Shown here: piece by piece, positions 7,457-15,412 of the stretch | Numbering within the stretch: position 1 is the stretch's first letter | Layout of the letters: each line of letters starts with the position of its first letter | From: Candidatus Wallbacteria bacterium | Lineage (GTDB): Bacteria > Muiribacteriota > JAQTZZ01 | Assembly: GCA_028687545.1 (NCBI GenBank) | Contig: JAQTZZ010000053.1 | Coordinates: 1 to 27,685 of the forward strand | Direction of reading: 5' to 3' | Length of the DNA stretch: 27,685 nt | Notes under the pieces: generated by a model | Told to the model about the DNA's origin: nothing | Databases searched by the model: none | The model's input: the letters and a program-made list of their open reading frames with translations, nothing else | Made by a program: the position numbers and the translations under genes

Positions 7457-9457
7457 TTACTCCTTAATTGTTCTTACTGGACGAAAGTTATATCGACCGG
7501 TTTTCTTGCTTGCATAATACCCGTCATACCCGAATTGAAAATTCACACCCCAGCCAAATGAAGCACCATAGGTTGTGGAAGCCATGTAAAATCCCAGGGG
7601 TTTTGTTTTAACTTGAGGGAACATTTCCTTATCAAACCAGTTCCCATCTTTATAAGACAGATTGATCAAAGTGGCGATCTCCCTGATGGAAGGCAGGCGC
7701 CAGTCGGAATAATCGGCCAGCCTGAGTTCTTCACAATATTTCAATGCCTCCACAAATGTCAGTTCCTGACTCTCGTCTTTTTTCCACATCAGGCCTGCAT
7801 TCAGATCCGAAATCGTTCCGTCGCCATTGTCCTTGAATGAGTATTTCCCGATGTCGCCGAAGGCCCTGTTGTATCCCCCTCTTACAGCGCGCACTGAATA
7901 AGGCGTGTCTTTCAGGTAGCAGATGGCACAGCCATAGGCGAAGTAAATTCCCCAGCCCATTTTTGCATCCGGGAGATAGTCTTCTTTTGACCAGTAAAAA
8001 GAAGGGTGGCAGTCAGGGAAATATTTTCTGTCAATCGCGGGGACGATGTCATCATAGTTCACAATTGTCCTGAGTTCACCAAGGTTTGGCAGGCGCCAGT
8101 CGCTGAATCCACCGTAATTGCAGCGGTTCAGTTCGCAGATGAATTTCCCGGCTTCAGCGAAAGTATACAGATCAGCATGAAAGTTGATCTGATCGGGGTC
8201 AGGCGACTTGATCTCCCAGATCAGCCCGGTGTTGTTGTCCCGCACCATGCAGAATCCATTCTCAAAGGTAGTGTTGTCATCAACCGCCTCGGCATTTTCT
8301 TTGAGCTTGGTATACGAAGCGGGATTCAGCCTGAAATTGCCGTCCTGCCCGAAAAAGGGCTGACCCTTAACTGGAGCAGGAATAAGATTGCCTTCGTCAT
8401 CGTAGCATTTTGTCTGACCGGAATCAGTGAATTTGAAAATTTTGAGAGGTTCTGCTTTTTTTTCTATATTCCGCACAGCCCTGAATAGAAGAGGGGCGTT
8501 TTTACCAGCATAGTAGCCGTCATAGCCAAAGCAGAAATTGGTCACCCAGACATAGGTTTTTTCGTGCAGAGTGGAAGAAAAATAATGAAGCAAGGGTGGG
8601 ACCAGGCCTGCTGCCGGGAAAAAGTCCTTGTAATACCACCAGTCATCCTTGTAGGTAAGATTAAGGATTGTGTTCAATTCCTTGATATTCGGCATCCGCC
8701 AGTCTGTATAACCTGCCAGATCCATTTTCCGGCACTTTTCCAGGGCGTCGTACCAGTTGGTACGCTGATTCTCTCCTTGCTGCCACATCAGATTCGTGGC
8801 CATGTCAGTGATTGTGCCGTCTCCATTATCCTTGAACCGCGTCAGTTGAGGCTTGCCGAACATGCCGCTGAACCCGCCTCTGACTGCGCGGACGTGCCTG
8901 GGAACTTTTTTACTGTATGCGATCCCGCTGCCCAGCCCGAAGAAAATCCCCCAGCCGAAATAGGGCTGCATCTGATAATCCTCGGCGCACCAGTAAAAAG
9001 CCACCTGGCAATCCGGGAAATACTTCAAGTCCACTGAAGGATTCAATTTTCCGTAATCCACGATCGATCTGAGTTCGTCTTTGTTTGGAATTCTCCAGTC
9101 AGCGAATCCGCCGTATTTTTGGGCATTCAGCTTTGCCAGATAAACATCCTGAGCATCCGACCAGGTATATCTGTCATCGCAATAGTTAAGATCGCCTGGG
9201 TTAGGTGATTTGACTTCCCAGATCAATCCTGTGTTGTTGTCCTGTACCATGCGATAGCCCTCGTCCCAGCAGGATTCTTCCGGAACCGGTTTCAGATCTG
9301 TTCGGAACTTGGTGTAGGACATGGGGTTGAAGCTGAAACAGCCATTCTGCCCGTACATGTCTTCCCCATGCAGCGGGGCGGAAATTTCCTGTCCGTTTTT
9401 ATCGAAACATTTAATCAATCCTGTATCCGGCAGTTTGAAATTTGTCTTGTTTCCCAT
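7457..9457 (-). CDS. Four-domain DUF1566 (Lcl C-type-lectin-like) protein
   Basis: This 666-residue protein is a tandem duplication of a two-domain unit. Each half starts with a linker (residues about 7-50 and 341-384: DTGLIKCFD / DTGQTKCYD, then a YGQNG / FGQDG turn and the SYTK segment) followed by two DUF1566 domains, at about 68-194, 204-329, 400-527 and 538-664. Repeated motifs are DNNTGLIWE, GG(F)xDWRxPN, NGDGTIxD, LMW and VRAVRGG. The fold is C-type-lectin-like and is usually a ligand-binding or display scaffold. There is no signal peptide or membrane segment, although the neighbours are envelope proteins. AGGAGG precedes the ATG, 20 nt after the lipoprotein gene. The conserved aromatic/Gly surfaces (FGWGIFF, FGWGVNF, GYDGYYA) are shared among domains. 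Confidence 0.9.
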   Translation of the reverse strand: MGNKTNFKLPDTGLIKCFDKNGQEISAPLHGEDMYGQNGCFSFNPMSYTKFRTDLKPVPEESCWDEGYRMVQDNNTGLIWEVKSPNPGDLNYCDDRYTWSDAQDVYLAKLNAQKYGGFADWRIPNKDELRSIVDYGKLNPSVDLKYFPDCQVAFYWCAEDYQMQPYFGWGIFFGLGSGIAYSKKVPRHVRAVRGGFSGMFGKPQLTRFKDNGDGTITDMATNLMWQQGENQRTNWYDALEKCRKMDLAGYTDWRMPNIKELNTILNLTYKDDWWYYKDFFPAAGLVPPLLHYFSSTLHEKTYVWVTNFCFGYDGYYAGKNAPLLFRAVRNIEKKAEPLKIFKFTDSGQTKCYDDEGNLIPAPVKGQPFFGQDGNFRLNPASYTKLKENAEAVDDNTTFENGFCMVRDNNTGLIWEIKSPDPDQINFHADLYTFAEAGKFICELNRCNYGGFSDWRLPNLGELRTIVNYDDIVPAIDRKYFPDCHPSFYWSKEDYLPDAKMGWGIYFAYGCAICYLKDTPYSVRAVRGGYNRAFGDIGKYSFKDNGDGTISDLNAGLMWKKDESQELTFVEALKYCEELRLADYSDWRLPSIREIATLINLSYKDGNWFDKEMFPQVKTKPLGFYMASTTYGASFGWGVNFQFGYDGYYASKKTGRYNFRPVRTIKE

Positions 9458-9477
9458 GGAGATTTTCCTCCTAAAAG

Positions 9478-11913
9478 TTAGTGAAAATCGAAATGGCAGG
9501 TAAAGGCATTTTGTGCTGGAGCAGCAAGTTTCAGAGGCCAGTTGCCGCTGTGCACATCCTCATAATTAATGGTCTCCACCGGGAGGTCGTCGGTTTTGTA
9601 ACGGCTCGGGGTGGTATCCATCACCAGGGTCCACTGTTTATTAGTAACTTCGAATACCCCGATGTAAAAGTCCCTGCTGATAGTCACTGAATGCTGAGTC
9701 TCGTCAGGATCCCTTCCTAATTCATCCGCAGGTGAACCCATCATAAAGGTACCGGCTGGGATTCTTTTCAGCACCAGGCTGGTAGTCCTGTATTTACTGT
9801 CTGACAGCAGATCTGCCGGGACTTCCGCTCTGTAGGCAACCGGGTAAGAGGCAGCTTTCGCCCCTCCTGAAAGATCAATGATCAGATAAGGATCACTGGA
9901 GGTGACATTATCAGTTGCTGCGATAATCCTGAACCCGGACATTCTGCCTGTGACCAGCTTCTGCCGATTGGCAGAGCGCGCCAGGCAGGGCCAGACATGC
10001 CAGCTTCCGCCGCGGCCGCAGCGGCTTAATCCTTCTTTCACACCTGCAGGGTCTGTTACGGCGCCTGCTTCGAGAGTGCCATACCAGTCCAGACAAATCT
10101 CCCAGACATTGCCGTGCATGTCATACAATCCCCAGGCATTCGGCAGTTTCAATCCGACTTGTCTGGAAGCTATGTTCGTTTCTTCAAAATCCACAGCCAG
10201 GTTGCCGTCATACCAGGCCAGGGGTTCCAGATTGGTATCAGTGGTATGCGCCGCATTGCTGGTGGTCTGGCAGTCAGTGTCGTTATTGTAGCCTTTGGTA
10301 GTTCCAGCCCTGCAGGCATATTCCCATTGGGCTTCAGTCGGCAGGTCAAAGGAAATCCCTGTTCTGTCTGTAAGCTTGCTGGAAAAGCTTGGTTTGGCTT
10401 TTTCCCAGGACAGCACCACATTCACACGATTCTGCTGTCCGGAAATGAAAGTGAATACCGAAGATCCGGATGAGATGAATTCAGTTTTAGCGTAAATTTT
10501 GATTTCAATAGTATAGTTCCCGGCAGTCAAACCGGCAAAGGTCGCAGTCGCATTCTTATCCAAAGGGAAAACGGTCAATTCTCTGGTTTCCAGATATGTG
10601 CTTCCAGTAATGGTGGTATCCACGCGGGTCACATTGTAGCCCTTTTCAAAGGCTGCAGCCAAAGAAACTGTAACCAGCAGCGAGTTGTTTTTTGGTTTGA
10701 GGTTTCCCCGGATGCGGTTGAAAAAATTTCCGCTCCCGTCTTTGAATCCCCAGCCGTTAAATACAAGCCCGAAGCTGAAGCTGTCTATAGAGGGAGTCTG
10801 CGCAGTCGCGCAGGCAGTGTTGATGCAGTGATTGAAAATAAAAGAGACGGTTGTGCCTGACAATTTCAAGAATGAGGCATTGTCCTCTGCAAAAGTCCCG
10901 CGATTGATCCCTGCAGCGTCGTAGACTGTAAAATCCGTAGTTCCTGCTTCAATGGTCAGGCTGCCTGAGGTATATTTCAATCCGTTCGAGATCCCGACCA
11001 GTTTGAAAGCAGTATTCTGCAGAACAATCATCAGGTCTGGAGCCGATTTCCAGGGGGATGCAACATTCAGGACAGAAGGAAATTGAATTTTTGCTTCCCA
11101 GGTGCCGGTTTCCGGAACCAGGTCAGCGGATAAGACCGCCTCTTTGGCGGTTGCGTCATACAGAAGATTCTGATCTGAGACAGTATTGATTACAGCTACC
11201 GGTGCGACTGTACTGAGCTGGGTCAGATCAGCTTTTTCAATCACAACAGAGAATTTTTCGGCCAGCTTAGCCGGATCCAGTACAGTTTCTCCGCTCAGAA
11301 AGCTGTCGTGAATCTGATTCAACTTGCTGGTAAATGTGCTTGAATCAAGGTATTGGGTCTGATCCAAACCGCATCCGGCCAGCGCTGATGCGAAAGCGGT
11401 GGAATAATTGCCGATCAGTTCAGCTTCTCTGGTCTCCAGCGCGGCAAAATCGTTCAGGACTGCGGATTTTACTCCGGACAGAATTATCTCTGAAGTCGTT
11501 GCTCCGAGCGAATTCAACAGTGCCGCTGTTGTAACAAGGGAAAGATTGTGATTGATTACCCCCTTTTCCGGCTTTTCGGAAATCAGGCTGCAGAGCACTA
11601 TGTCTGCGGCAGCATGGTTGGCCTGAGTTCCATTGTCGATCATCAGGAGGAATGGGCCGGAACTAGGAGGCTGGCTGATCCACGCGGAATAGGAACCGTC
11701 GGCTTTGACGGCTGCTTCTCCAAGTGATTGCGAGGAATTTCCCAACCTGTATACATTTACAGTTCCTCCGTTCAGCAGACCGTCTGCAGCCAGGCCCCGG
11801 ATGGAAAATCCAGAGTTTGAAAATTGAGAACTGGAAGACAGGCAGCCGCTGACAATAATGCAGATCAGGGATACTCCCACAAATGCGCGAAAAAAATAAC
11901 GAGCTGTTTCCAA
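9478..11913 (-). CDS. Lipoprotein with circularly permuted FGE/SUMF1 domain
   Basis: This 811-residue protein starts at TTG with AGGAGG just upstream. Residues 1-24 are a lipoprotein signal ending IVSGC (lipid on Cys24). Residues about 34-95 look like a carboxypeptidase-regulatory-type beta domain; about 100-505 is beta-rich with no recognised family. The C-terminus is an FGE/SUMF1 domain in the wrong order. Its second half comes first (about 507-664: LTDRTGISFDLPTEAQWEYAC, NAWGLYDMHGNVWE, RGGSWH, SGFRII). Its first half comes last (about 672-804: YLIIDLSGG, IPAGTFMMGSP, DFYIGVFEVTNKQW, PVETINYEDV), ending in FTCHFDFH. Read as a circle, the junction NAF to FSSKLTDRTG restores a normal domain. 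One of the two catalytic cysteines is missing, so it is probably non-enzymatic. First gene of the lectin-fold operon. Confidence 0.85.
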   Translation of the reverse strand: METARYFFRAFVGVSLICIIVSGCLSSSSQFSNSGFSIRGLAADGLLNGGTVNVYRLGNSSQSLGEAAVKADGSYSAWISQPPSSGPFLLMIDNGTQANHAAADIVLCSLISEKPEKGVINHNLSLVTTAALLNSLGATTSEIILSGVKSAVLNDFAALETREAELIGNYSTAFASALAGCGLDQTQYLDSSTFTSKLNQIHDSFLSGETVLDPAKLAEKFSVVIEKADLTQLSTVAPVAVINTVSDQNLLYDATAKEAVLSADLVPETGTWEAKIQFPSVLNVASPWKSAPDLMIVLQNTAFKLVGISNGLKYTSGSLTIEAGTTDFTVYDAAGINRGTFAEDNASFLKLSGTTVSFIFNHCINTACATAQTPSIDSFSFGLVFNGWGFKDGSGNFFNRIRGNLKPKNNSLLVTVSLAAAFEKGYNVTRVDTTITGSTYLETRELTVFPLDKNATATFAGLTAGNYTIEIKIYAKTEFISSGSSVFTFISGQQNRVNVVLSWEKAKPSFSSKLTDRTGISFDLPTEAQWEYACRAGTTKGYNNDTDCQTTSNAAHTTDTNLEPLAWYDGNLAVDFEETNIASRQVGLKLPNAWGLYDMHGNVWEICLDWYGTLEAGAVTDPAGVKEGLSRCGRGGSWHVWPCLARSANRQKLVTGRMSGFRIIAATDNVTSSDPYLIIDLSGGAKAASYPVAYRAEVPADLLSDSKYRTTSLVLKRIPAGTFMMGSPADELGRDPDETQHSVTISRDFYIGVFEVTNKQWTLVMDTTPSRYKTDDLPVETINYEDVHSGNWPLKLAAPAQNAFTCHFDFH

Positions 11914-11947
11914 TTTTCCTCCTGAATTTTATGCTGCTTTCAATTCT

Positions 11948-11974
11948 ATCCAGGCTGTTCAAAAATGCCTGGAT
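11948..11974 (-). other. Hairpin between the TPP gene and the lectin-fold operon
   Basis: ATCCAGGC (11948-11955) is perfectly complementary to GCCTGGAT (11967-11974) around an 11-nt loop. It lies in the 66-nt gap after the TPP gene stop and before the lipoprotein start. No T-run follows on the minus strand, so it is not a classical terminator; it may be a processing or stability element. Confidence 0.45.
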
Positions 11975-11979
11975 CATGA

Positions 11980-13635
11980 TCACACTTTTCCCATGCTGAA
12001 CGGTGCATACACTTCAGATTCCACCACCACATCAATCAAAGCCGCCTTTTTCGATTCCAGGGCTTTTTTGAATGCTTCTTCAAAATCTTCCAGCTTCTCC
12101 ACTCTGAAGCCGAGAGCGCCGCAGGCTTCCGCATATGCTTTGAAATCCGGGTTGTCAAAGGTCATGAAGGCATGCCTGTTATACATGTTGAGCAGGAATT
12201 TCTTGATCACATTGAATTCGTTATTGTCGAAAATGATCCAGATTACCGGAATCTTGTACTGAACAGCAGTCATCAGCTCGAATCCGGCCATCTGATAACC
12301 GCCGTCACCGCATCCGCACACCACCACTTTATCGGGATGGGCGCATTTGATGCCCAGCGAGCTGTTGACATTGCTGGCCATTGGTCCGAATGAACCCGGA
12401 TTCTGATAGCGCTGATTTTTGGAAAGCTGCAGATAACAGTTCAGCCAGAGCATGTGGGAACCTGCATCACCGACTATGATGCTGTTTTCCGGCAGGCACT
12501 TTGAAATAGCTTTGACCAGATCACCCGGGAATATTTTTTTTCCCTGATATCCGGAAGGAGTATCAAACCATTTGTCTTTTTTTACGCTTTTTGCGGGTTG
12601 TGCAGGTACTTTGGCCGAGAGTTCTCTGCAGATCGCTGTGACGGCTGATTTGACGTCGCTGATTACAGCATAATCAGCTTTATAGACTTTATTGATTTCA
12701 TCACGGTCAATGTTCACGTGGATTAGCACTTTATTGTCATAAAGATCCGGCTTGAAGCCGAAGGTGGCATTCTGGGCAAAGGAGTTTCCCAGTGCGATCA
12801 CTGCTTTGCTGCCGTCAAAATAGCTGTTCGCCCCTTTATCTCCGGAAGTTCCGTAAACTCCGAGAGAAAGCGGGTGATTTTCAGGCAGAGCGCCCTTGGC
12901 ATCCATGGTTGTGGCAAAAGGTATCTGGAATTTTTCCACAAAGTCCAGCACGTCCGCTTCTGCATGGCTTCTGATAGTCCCATAGCCTACCAGCACCATC
13001 AGCTGGATTTTTTCGGTCAGAGCCTTGGCCAGAGCGTCGCTGATCAGTTTGATATCCTTGGGTCTGGGAAGAATCGGTTTGATGTCCAGCTTGATGTCTC
13101 TGTAATTATTGACGATCGCGGTTGTGATGATCTTGGGAATATGAATATGCACGGGTCCCGGCCGTCCTTCAAAGGCAAGATTGATCGCTTCTTCCAGGAT
13201 GTCGCAGGTCTGGGAGGCGTCTTCCAGAATGAATGATTTTTTGCATGTGGCAGCGAACATTTTGTGAGAGTCCGCTGTTCTGTGCAGTCCTGTGGATTCA
13301 TTCAATGCGCCTTTACCCCTGTCCTGGGCAGAGGTGTATCCGGTGATCGCCAGGATTGGAAGAGAGTCGGACAAGGCTACAGCCATCCCTGAGAAGAGAT
13401 TAAAAGCGCCTGGACCGCCTGTGGCAAAACAGACTCCCAGCTTGTCTGAGGAAAACATTGAGTAGCCGCAGGCCATGAAGGAAGCCGCCTGTTCATTGCG
13501 GACAATCACTGTCTTGATCTTTTTGGACGCTTCCAGAGCCAGCAGCATGCTGGCATTCACCTGTCCGGAACCGCCGAACACATGATCAACGCCAATCGTT
13601 TCAAGAGTCTTCACAATCGTTTCATTGACATCCAT
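11980..13635 (-). CDS. Thiamine-diphosphate-dependent enzyme, acetolactate-synthase-like
   Basis: This 551-residue protein has the three-domain layout of the acetolactate synthase/oxalyl-CoA decarboxylase/benzoylformate decarboxylase family. The catalytic Glu48 lies in RNEQAASFMA, the pyrophosphate-binding motif begins at GDG (443-445) and ends with NN (471-472), and GDAGSHMLW precedes it. The middle domain (about 190-340) has VLVGYGT and LIHVNID as in these enzymes. The reaction would be decarboxylation or carboligation of a 2-oxo acid. No regulatory ilvH-type subunit or other branched-chain genes are nearby, so a biosynthetic acetolactate synthase is doubtful. AAGGAG precedes the ATG by 7 nt. 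Neighbouring tautomerase, cupin and DJ-1 genes hint at a catabolic or detoxifying role. Exact substrate unknown. Confidence 0.88.
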   Translation of the reverse strand: MDVNETIVKTLETIGVDHVFGGSGQVNASMLLALEASKKIKTVIVRNEQAASFMACGYSMFSSDKLGVCFATGGPGAFNLFSGMAVALSDSLPILAITGYTSAQDRGKGALNESTGLHRTADSHKMFAATCKKSFILEDASQTCDILEEAINLAFEGRPGPVHIHIPKIITTAIVNNYRDIKLDIKPILPRPKDIKLISDALAKALTEKIQLMVLVGYGTIRSHAEADVLDFVEKFQIPFATTMDAKGALPENHPLSLGVYGTSGDKGANSYFDGSKAVIALGNSFAQNATFGFKPDLYDNKVLIHVNIDRDEINKVYKADYAVISDVKSAVTAICRELSAKVPAQPAKSVKKDKWFDTPSGYQGKKIFPGDLVKAISKCLPENSIIVGDAGSHMLWLNCYLQLSKNQRYQNPGSFGPMASNVNSSLGIKCAHPDKVVVCGCGDGGYQMAGFELMTAVQYKIPVIWIIFDNNEFNVIKKFLLNMYNRHAFMTFDNPDFKAYAEACGALGFRVEKLEDFEEAFKKALESKKAALIDVVVESEVYAPFSMGKV

Positions 13636-13665
13636 TTTATTGCTCCTTAATTAATTTTCTAACTC

Positions 13666-13840
13666 GACTTTGGCAAATTTTGGTGGTGTGCAGCCAAATG
13701 TTGTGCGTAAACCTTGATTGGTGGCGGGTCCTGTCTCTGCGTTACCCTTTCCTTTTCTTCGACAGGCTCAGAAAATTAAAGGGCAACTCCGGCCACCCCA
13801 CAATGATTTTGTAGGCTCAACCGGGAAATTTGCCGAACTC
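13666..13840. repeat. Intergenic block with inverted ends and nested complementary segments
   Basis: The 215-nt gap between the TPP and tautomerase genes contains no gene. Its ends are near-inverted copies: GACTTTGGCAAATT (13666-13679) and AATTTGCCGAACTC (13827-13840), 12 of 14 matching. Inside are three complementary 6-mers arranged as GGTGGC 13720-13725 / GCCACC 13792-13797 enclosing CCTGTC 13730-13735 / GACAGG 13761-13766 and CCCTTT 13745-13750 / AAAGGG 13778-13783; the inner two interlock, as in a pseudoknot. The core CTTCGACAGGCTCAG (13757-13771) is, from memory, a dispersed intergenic repeat in many bacteria. It could be a small non-autonomous element or just a patchwork of repeats. Confidence 0.4.
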
Positions 13841-13850
13841 AACTTTATTA

Positions 13851-14060
13851 TTAAAATTTACCTACTCCGAATTTGGGCGGATTCTTGGAAAACAGCTGTC
13901 CGCCTTTAGCCGCCGAATTGAGAGGATAGCCATCAAAAAACAGGTAGATTTTATCGGCTGGGACATGTGATACTTCGGAAAAAATTGCAGTAAATTTCTC
14001 TGCCAGTACGACTTTCTGCTCTTCTGTCAGCTCCAGGCTCTGGATAGTGATAGCAGGCAT
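13851..14060 (-). CDS. 4-oxalocrotonate tautomerase family protein
   Basis: This 69-residue protein has the family's size and its start MPAITIQ: after Met removal, Pro1 is the catalytic base. The LTEEQK and VLAEKFTAIF segments match the amphipathic helix of 4-OT. Such enzymes move double bonds in 2-oxo acids or dehalogenate small substrates, acting as hexamers or trimers in the cytoplasm. GAGGT lies 8 nt upstream of the ATG. It precedes the TPP enzyme gene on the same strand, after a terminator-like hairpin. The tail after VPADKIYLFFDGYPLNSAAKGG is a little longer than in the shortest members. Substrate is unknown. Confidence 0.85.
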   Translation of the reverse strand: MPAITIQSLELTEEQKVVLAEKFTAIFSEVSHVPADKIYLFFDGYPLNSAAKGGQLFSKNPPKFGVGKF

Positions 14061-14120
14061 AATAATTACCTCGTGTGTAGATTTCAGAGGAAATGACTTG
14101 AACGATGGTTTTAATAAAAT

Positions 14121-14152
14121 AAGCTCCCCCCTTGTTTAAAAGGGGAGAGCTT
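14121..14152 (-). terminator. Intrinsic terminator after the DJ-1/PfpI gene
   Basis: A 13-nt arm (14121-14133) pairs with 14140-14152 with one C-A mismatch around a 6-nt loop. On the minus strand it is followed by a T-rich tail (TTATTTTATT). It ends transcription from the DJ-1/cupin cluster and separates it from the tautomerase and TPP genes. Confidence 0.75.
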
Positions 14153-14198
14153 GTAATCTCGAAAATGTTAATGAAACATCATGGCTTAAGTTCAACCG

Positions 14199-14999
14199 TC
14201 ATCTGGAGGCTGCTTTTTCGCCTTTTTTGGTTGCCGCGTTCAGTACTTCGACAATTTTATTGCCATAGGCGATCGAGGATTCTACTGAAGTGCCTGTGAC
14301 AAAGGGCCAGTCGAAAGCCACTTCAGGTCTTTCCCGGTTGGCTTTTTCATTGGCAATGCATTTGCCTTTCGGTCCGACAGCGTCTTTGACCAGGTTTTCC
14401 AGCGGATAGAGGAATCCCGGGGTGTGCACATCTGTGCCCTTGTTGTCCGGGGTTGCGCCGTACAGGTCATAGGTGAAATCAAAGTCCGGTCCGTAGAAAT
14501 CCCAGGATCTGGGGTGAGCTGTGACCGTCTTCCCGTAAATGATGCTCTTGAAATCATTTTTAGGATCTCTGGTAAAGACCAGTGTGGCTACTGAATAACA
14601 GAGTGCGCCGATCAGCTTGTCTGTGCGGTAGGCTTCCATGATCAGCTTGTGCAGGTTATAGTTGTTGGCCATGTCGATCATGGCTCCCAGCCCGCCTGTG
14701 AGCACGAGGGCATCGTAATCTTCCATCTTCGCGTCTTTGAATGCAATCGGCTTTGCCCATTCTTTGCCGTCCGTCAGTTCTTTGATCCTCTTGCAGACTG
14801 CCGGAGGATTAGTCTTGAAATTGATGATCGGATCGAGAAAATCAGGATTCACGCTGACTGCAAGAGGCAGAGGTTTCTTGCCGAGCGGGGTCGTCAGAGT
14901 CACTTGAAAGCCGGCTTTTTTCAGGGCATCCCAGGGAGCCTGCAGTTCCTCACCCCAAGTTCCGTAGTTGGTAGCCACGATCAGTACTTTCTTTGCCAT
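14199..14999 (-). CDS. DJ-1/PfpI superfamily protein (Hsp31/glutamine-amidotransferase-like)
   Basis: This 266-residue cytoplasmic protein has the DJ-1/PfpI fold: KVLIVATNYG strand, the acidic residue in GEELQAPWD, YDALVLTGGLGAM, and the nucleophile cysteine in GALCYSVATL. The length and the long C-terminal part (HTPGFLYPLENLV) are nearer to the Hsp31-like branch than to short PfpI proteases; members act as glyoxalases, chaperones or hydratases. The start is set at 14999 because AAGGAGG lies 8 nt upstream; an earlier in-frame ATG at 15035 would put the ribosome site inside the gene. It follows the cupin gene (75 nt). A second, shorter DJ-1 paralogue is two genes upstream. Activity is not predictable. 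Confidence 0.85.
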   Translation of the reverse strand: MAKKVLIVATNYGTWGEELQAPWDALKKAGFQVTLTTPLGKKPLPLAVSVNPDFLDPIINFKTNPPAVCKRIKELTDGKEWAKPIAFKDAKMEDYDALVLTGGLGAMIDMANNYNLHKLIMEAYRTDKLIGALCYSVATLVFTRDPKNDFKSIIYGKTVTAHPRSWDFYGPDFDFTYDLYGATPDNKGTDVHTPGFLYPLENLVKDAVGPKGKCIANEKANRERPEVAFDWPFVTGTSVESSIAYGNKIVEVLNAATKKGEKAASR

Positions 15000-15073
15000 T
15001 CCGGGTTCCTCCTTGTTGTTGTGCAATTGCAGCATTACGCTGAATTGCCTGCTTGTTAAAGATAATTACCGAA

Positions 15074-15403
15074 TCATTTCTTCTTCGGTATTTCTTTTTT
15101 GACAGGACTGAAAACATCAATCGCCTCTGTCGCTCCGATCGCTACAAACGAATGCGGCATGTTCGGAGGGACAAAATAAGAGTCTCCTTTTAAAAGGGTG
15201 AAAGTTTCCTTGCCCATCACATACTTGAATCCGCCTTTGATCACATATCCGAACTGCTCTTCAGGATGCTGGTGAAGCTTCACTTCGCTCCCATCCTGCA
15301 TATTCCAGTGCAGCACATTCATTTTTTCCCCAGGGCCGAGAACCTGCATCAGAATCCCATCCCCAATGTCAATCTTCTCATAATCCTTATGAAAGCAAAT
15401 CAC
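15074..15403 (-). CDS. Small cupin-domain protein
   Basis: This 109-residue protein is a single cupin_2 barrel. Cupin motif 1 is GSEVKLHQHPEEQFGYVIKGG with the two histidines and glutamate that bind a metal ion, and motif 2 is GDSYFVPPNMPHSF with the third histidine. Proteins like this are isomerases, dioxygenases, or sugar- or ligand-binding regulators. The start codon is GTG, with AGGAGG upstream that overlaps the stop of the preceding DJ-1 gene; the two are 9 nt apart and likely co-translated. A Lys-rich tail ends the protein. No specific function can be named. Confidence 0.87.
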   Translation of the reverse strand: MICFHKDYEKIDIGDGILMQVLGPGEKMNVLHWNMQDGSEVKLHQHPEEQFGYVIKGGFKYVMGKETFTLLKGDSYFVPPNMPHSFVAIGATEAIDVFSPVKKEIPKKK

Positions 15404-15412
15404 AGATCCTCC

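Noticed and set aside
4709-11913. Diversity-generating retroelement with lectin-fold targets
   Set aside because: FGE and DUF1566 folds are frequent DGR targets, but no reverse transcriptase, no accessory gene and no template/variable repeat pair was seen in the window.
9478-11913. Active formylglycine-generating enzyme
   Set aside because: The cysteine pair required for catalysis is incomplete near RGGSWH and no sulfatase gene is nearby; the same holds for the protein at 4709-6253.
11980-13635. Naming the TPP enzyme as biosynthetic acetolactate synthase (ilvB)
   Set aside because: The family includes several reactions, there is no small subunit or other ilv gene nearby, and the context points elsewhere.
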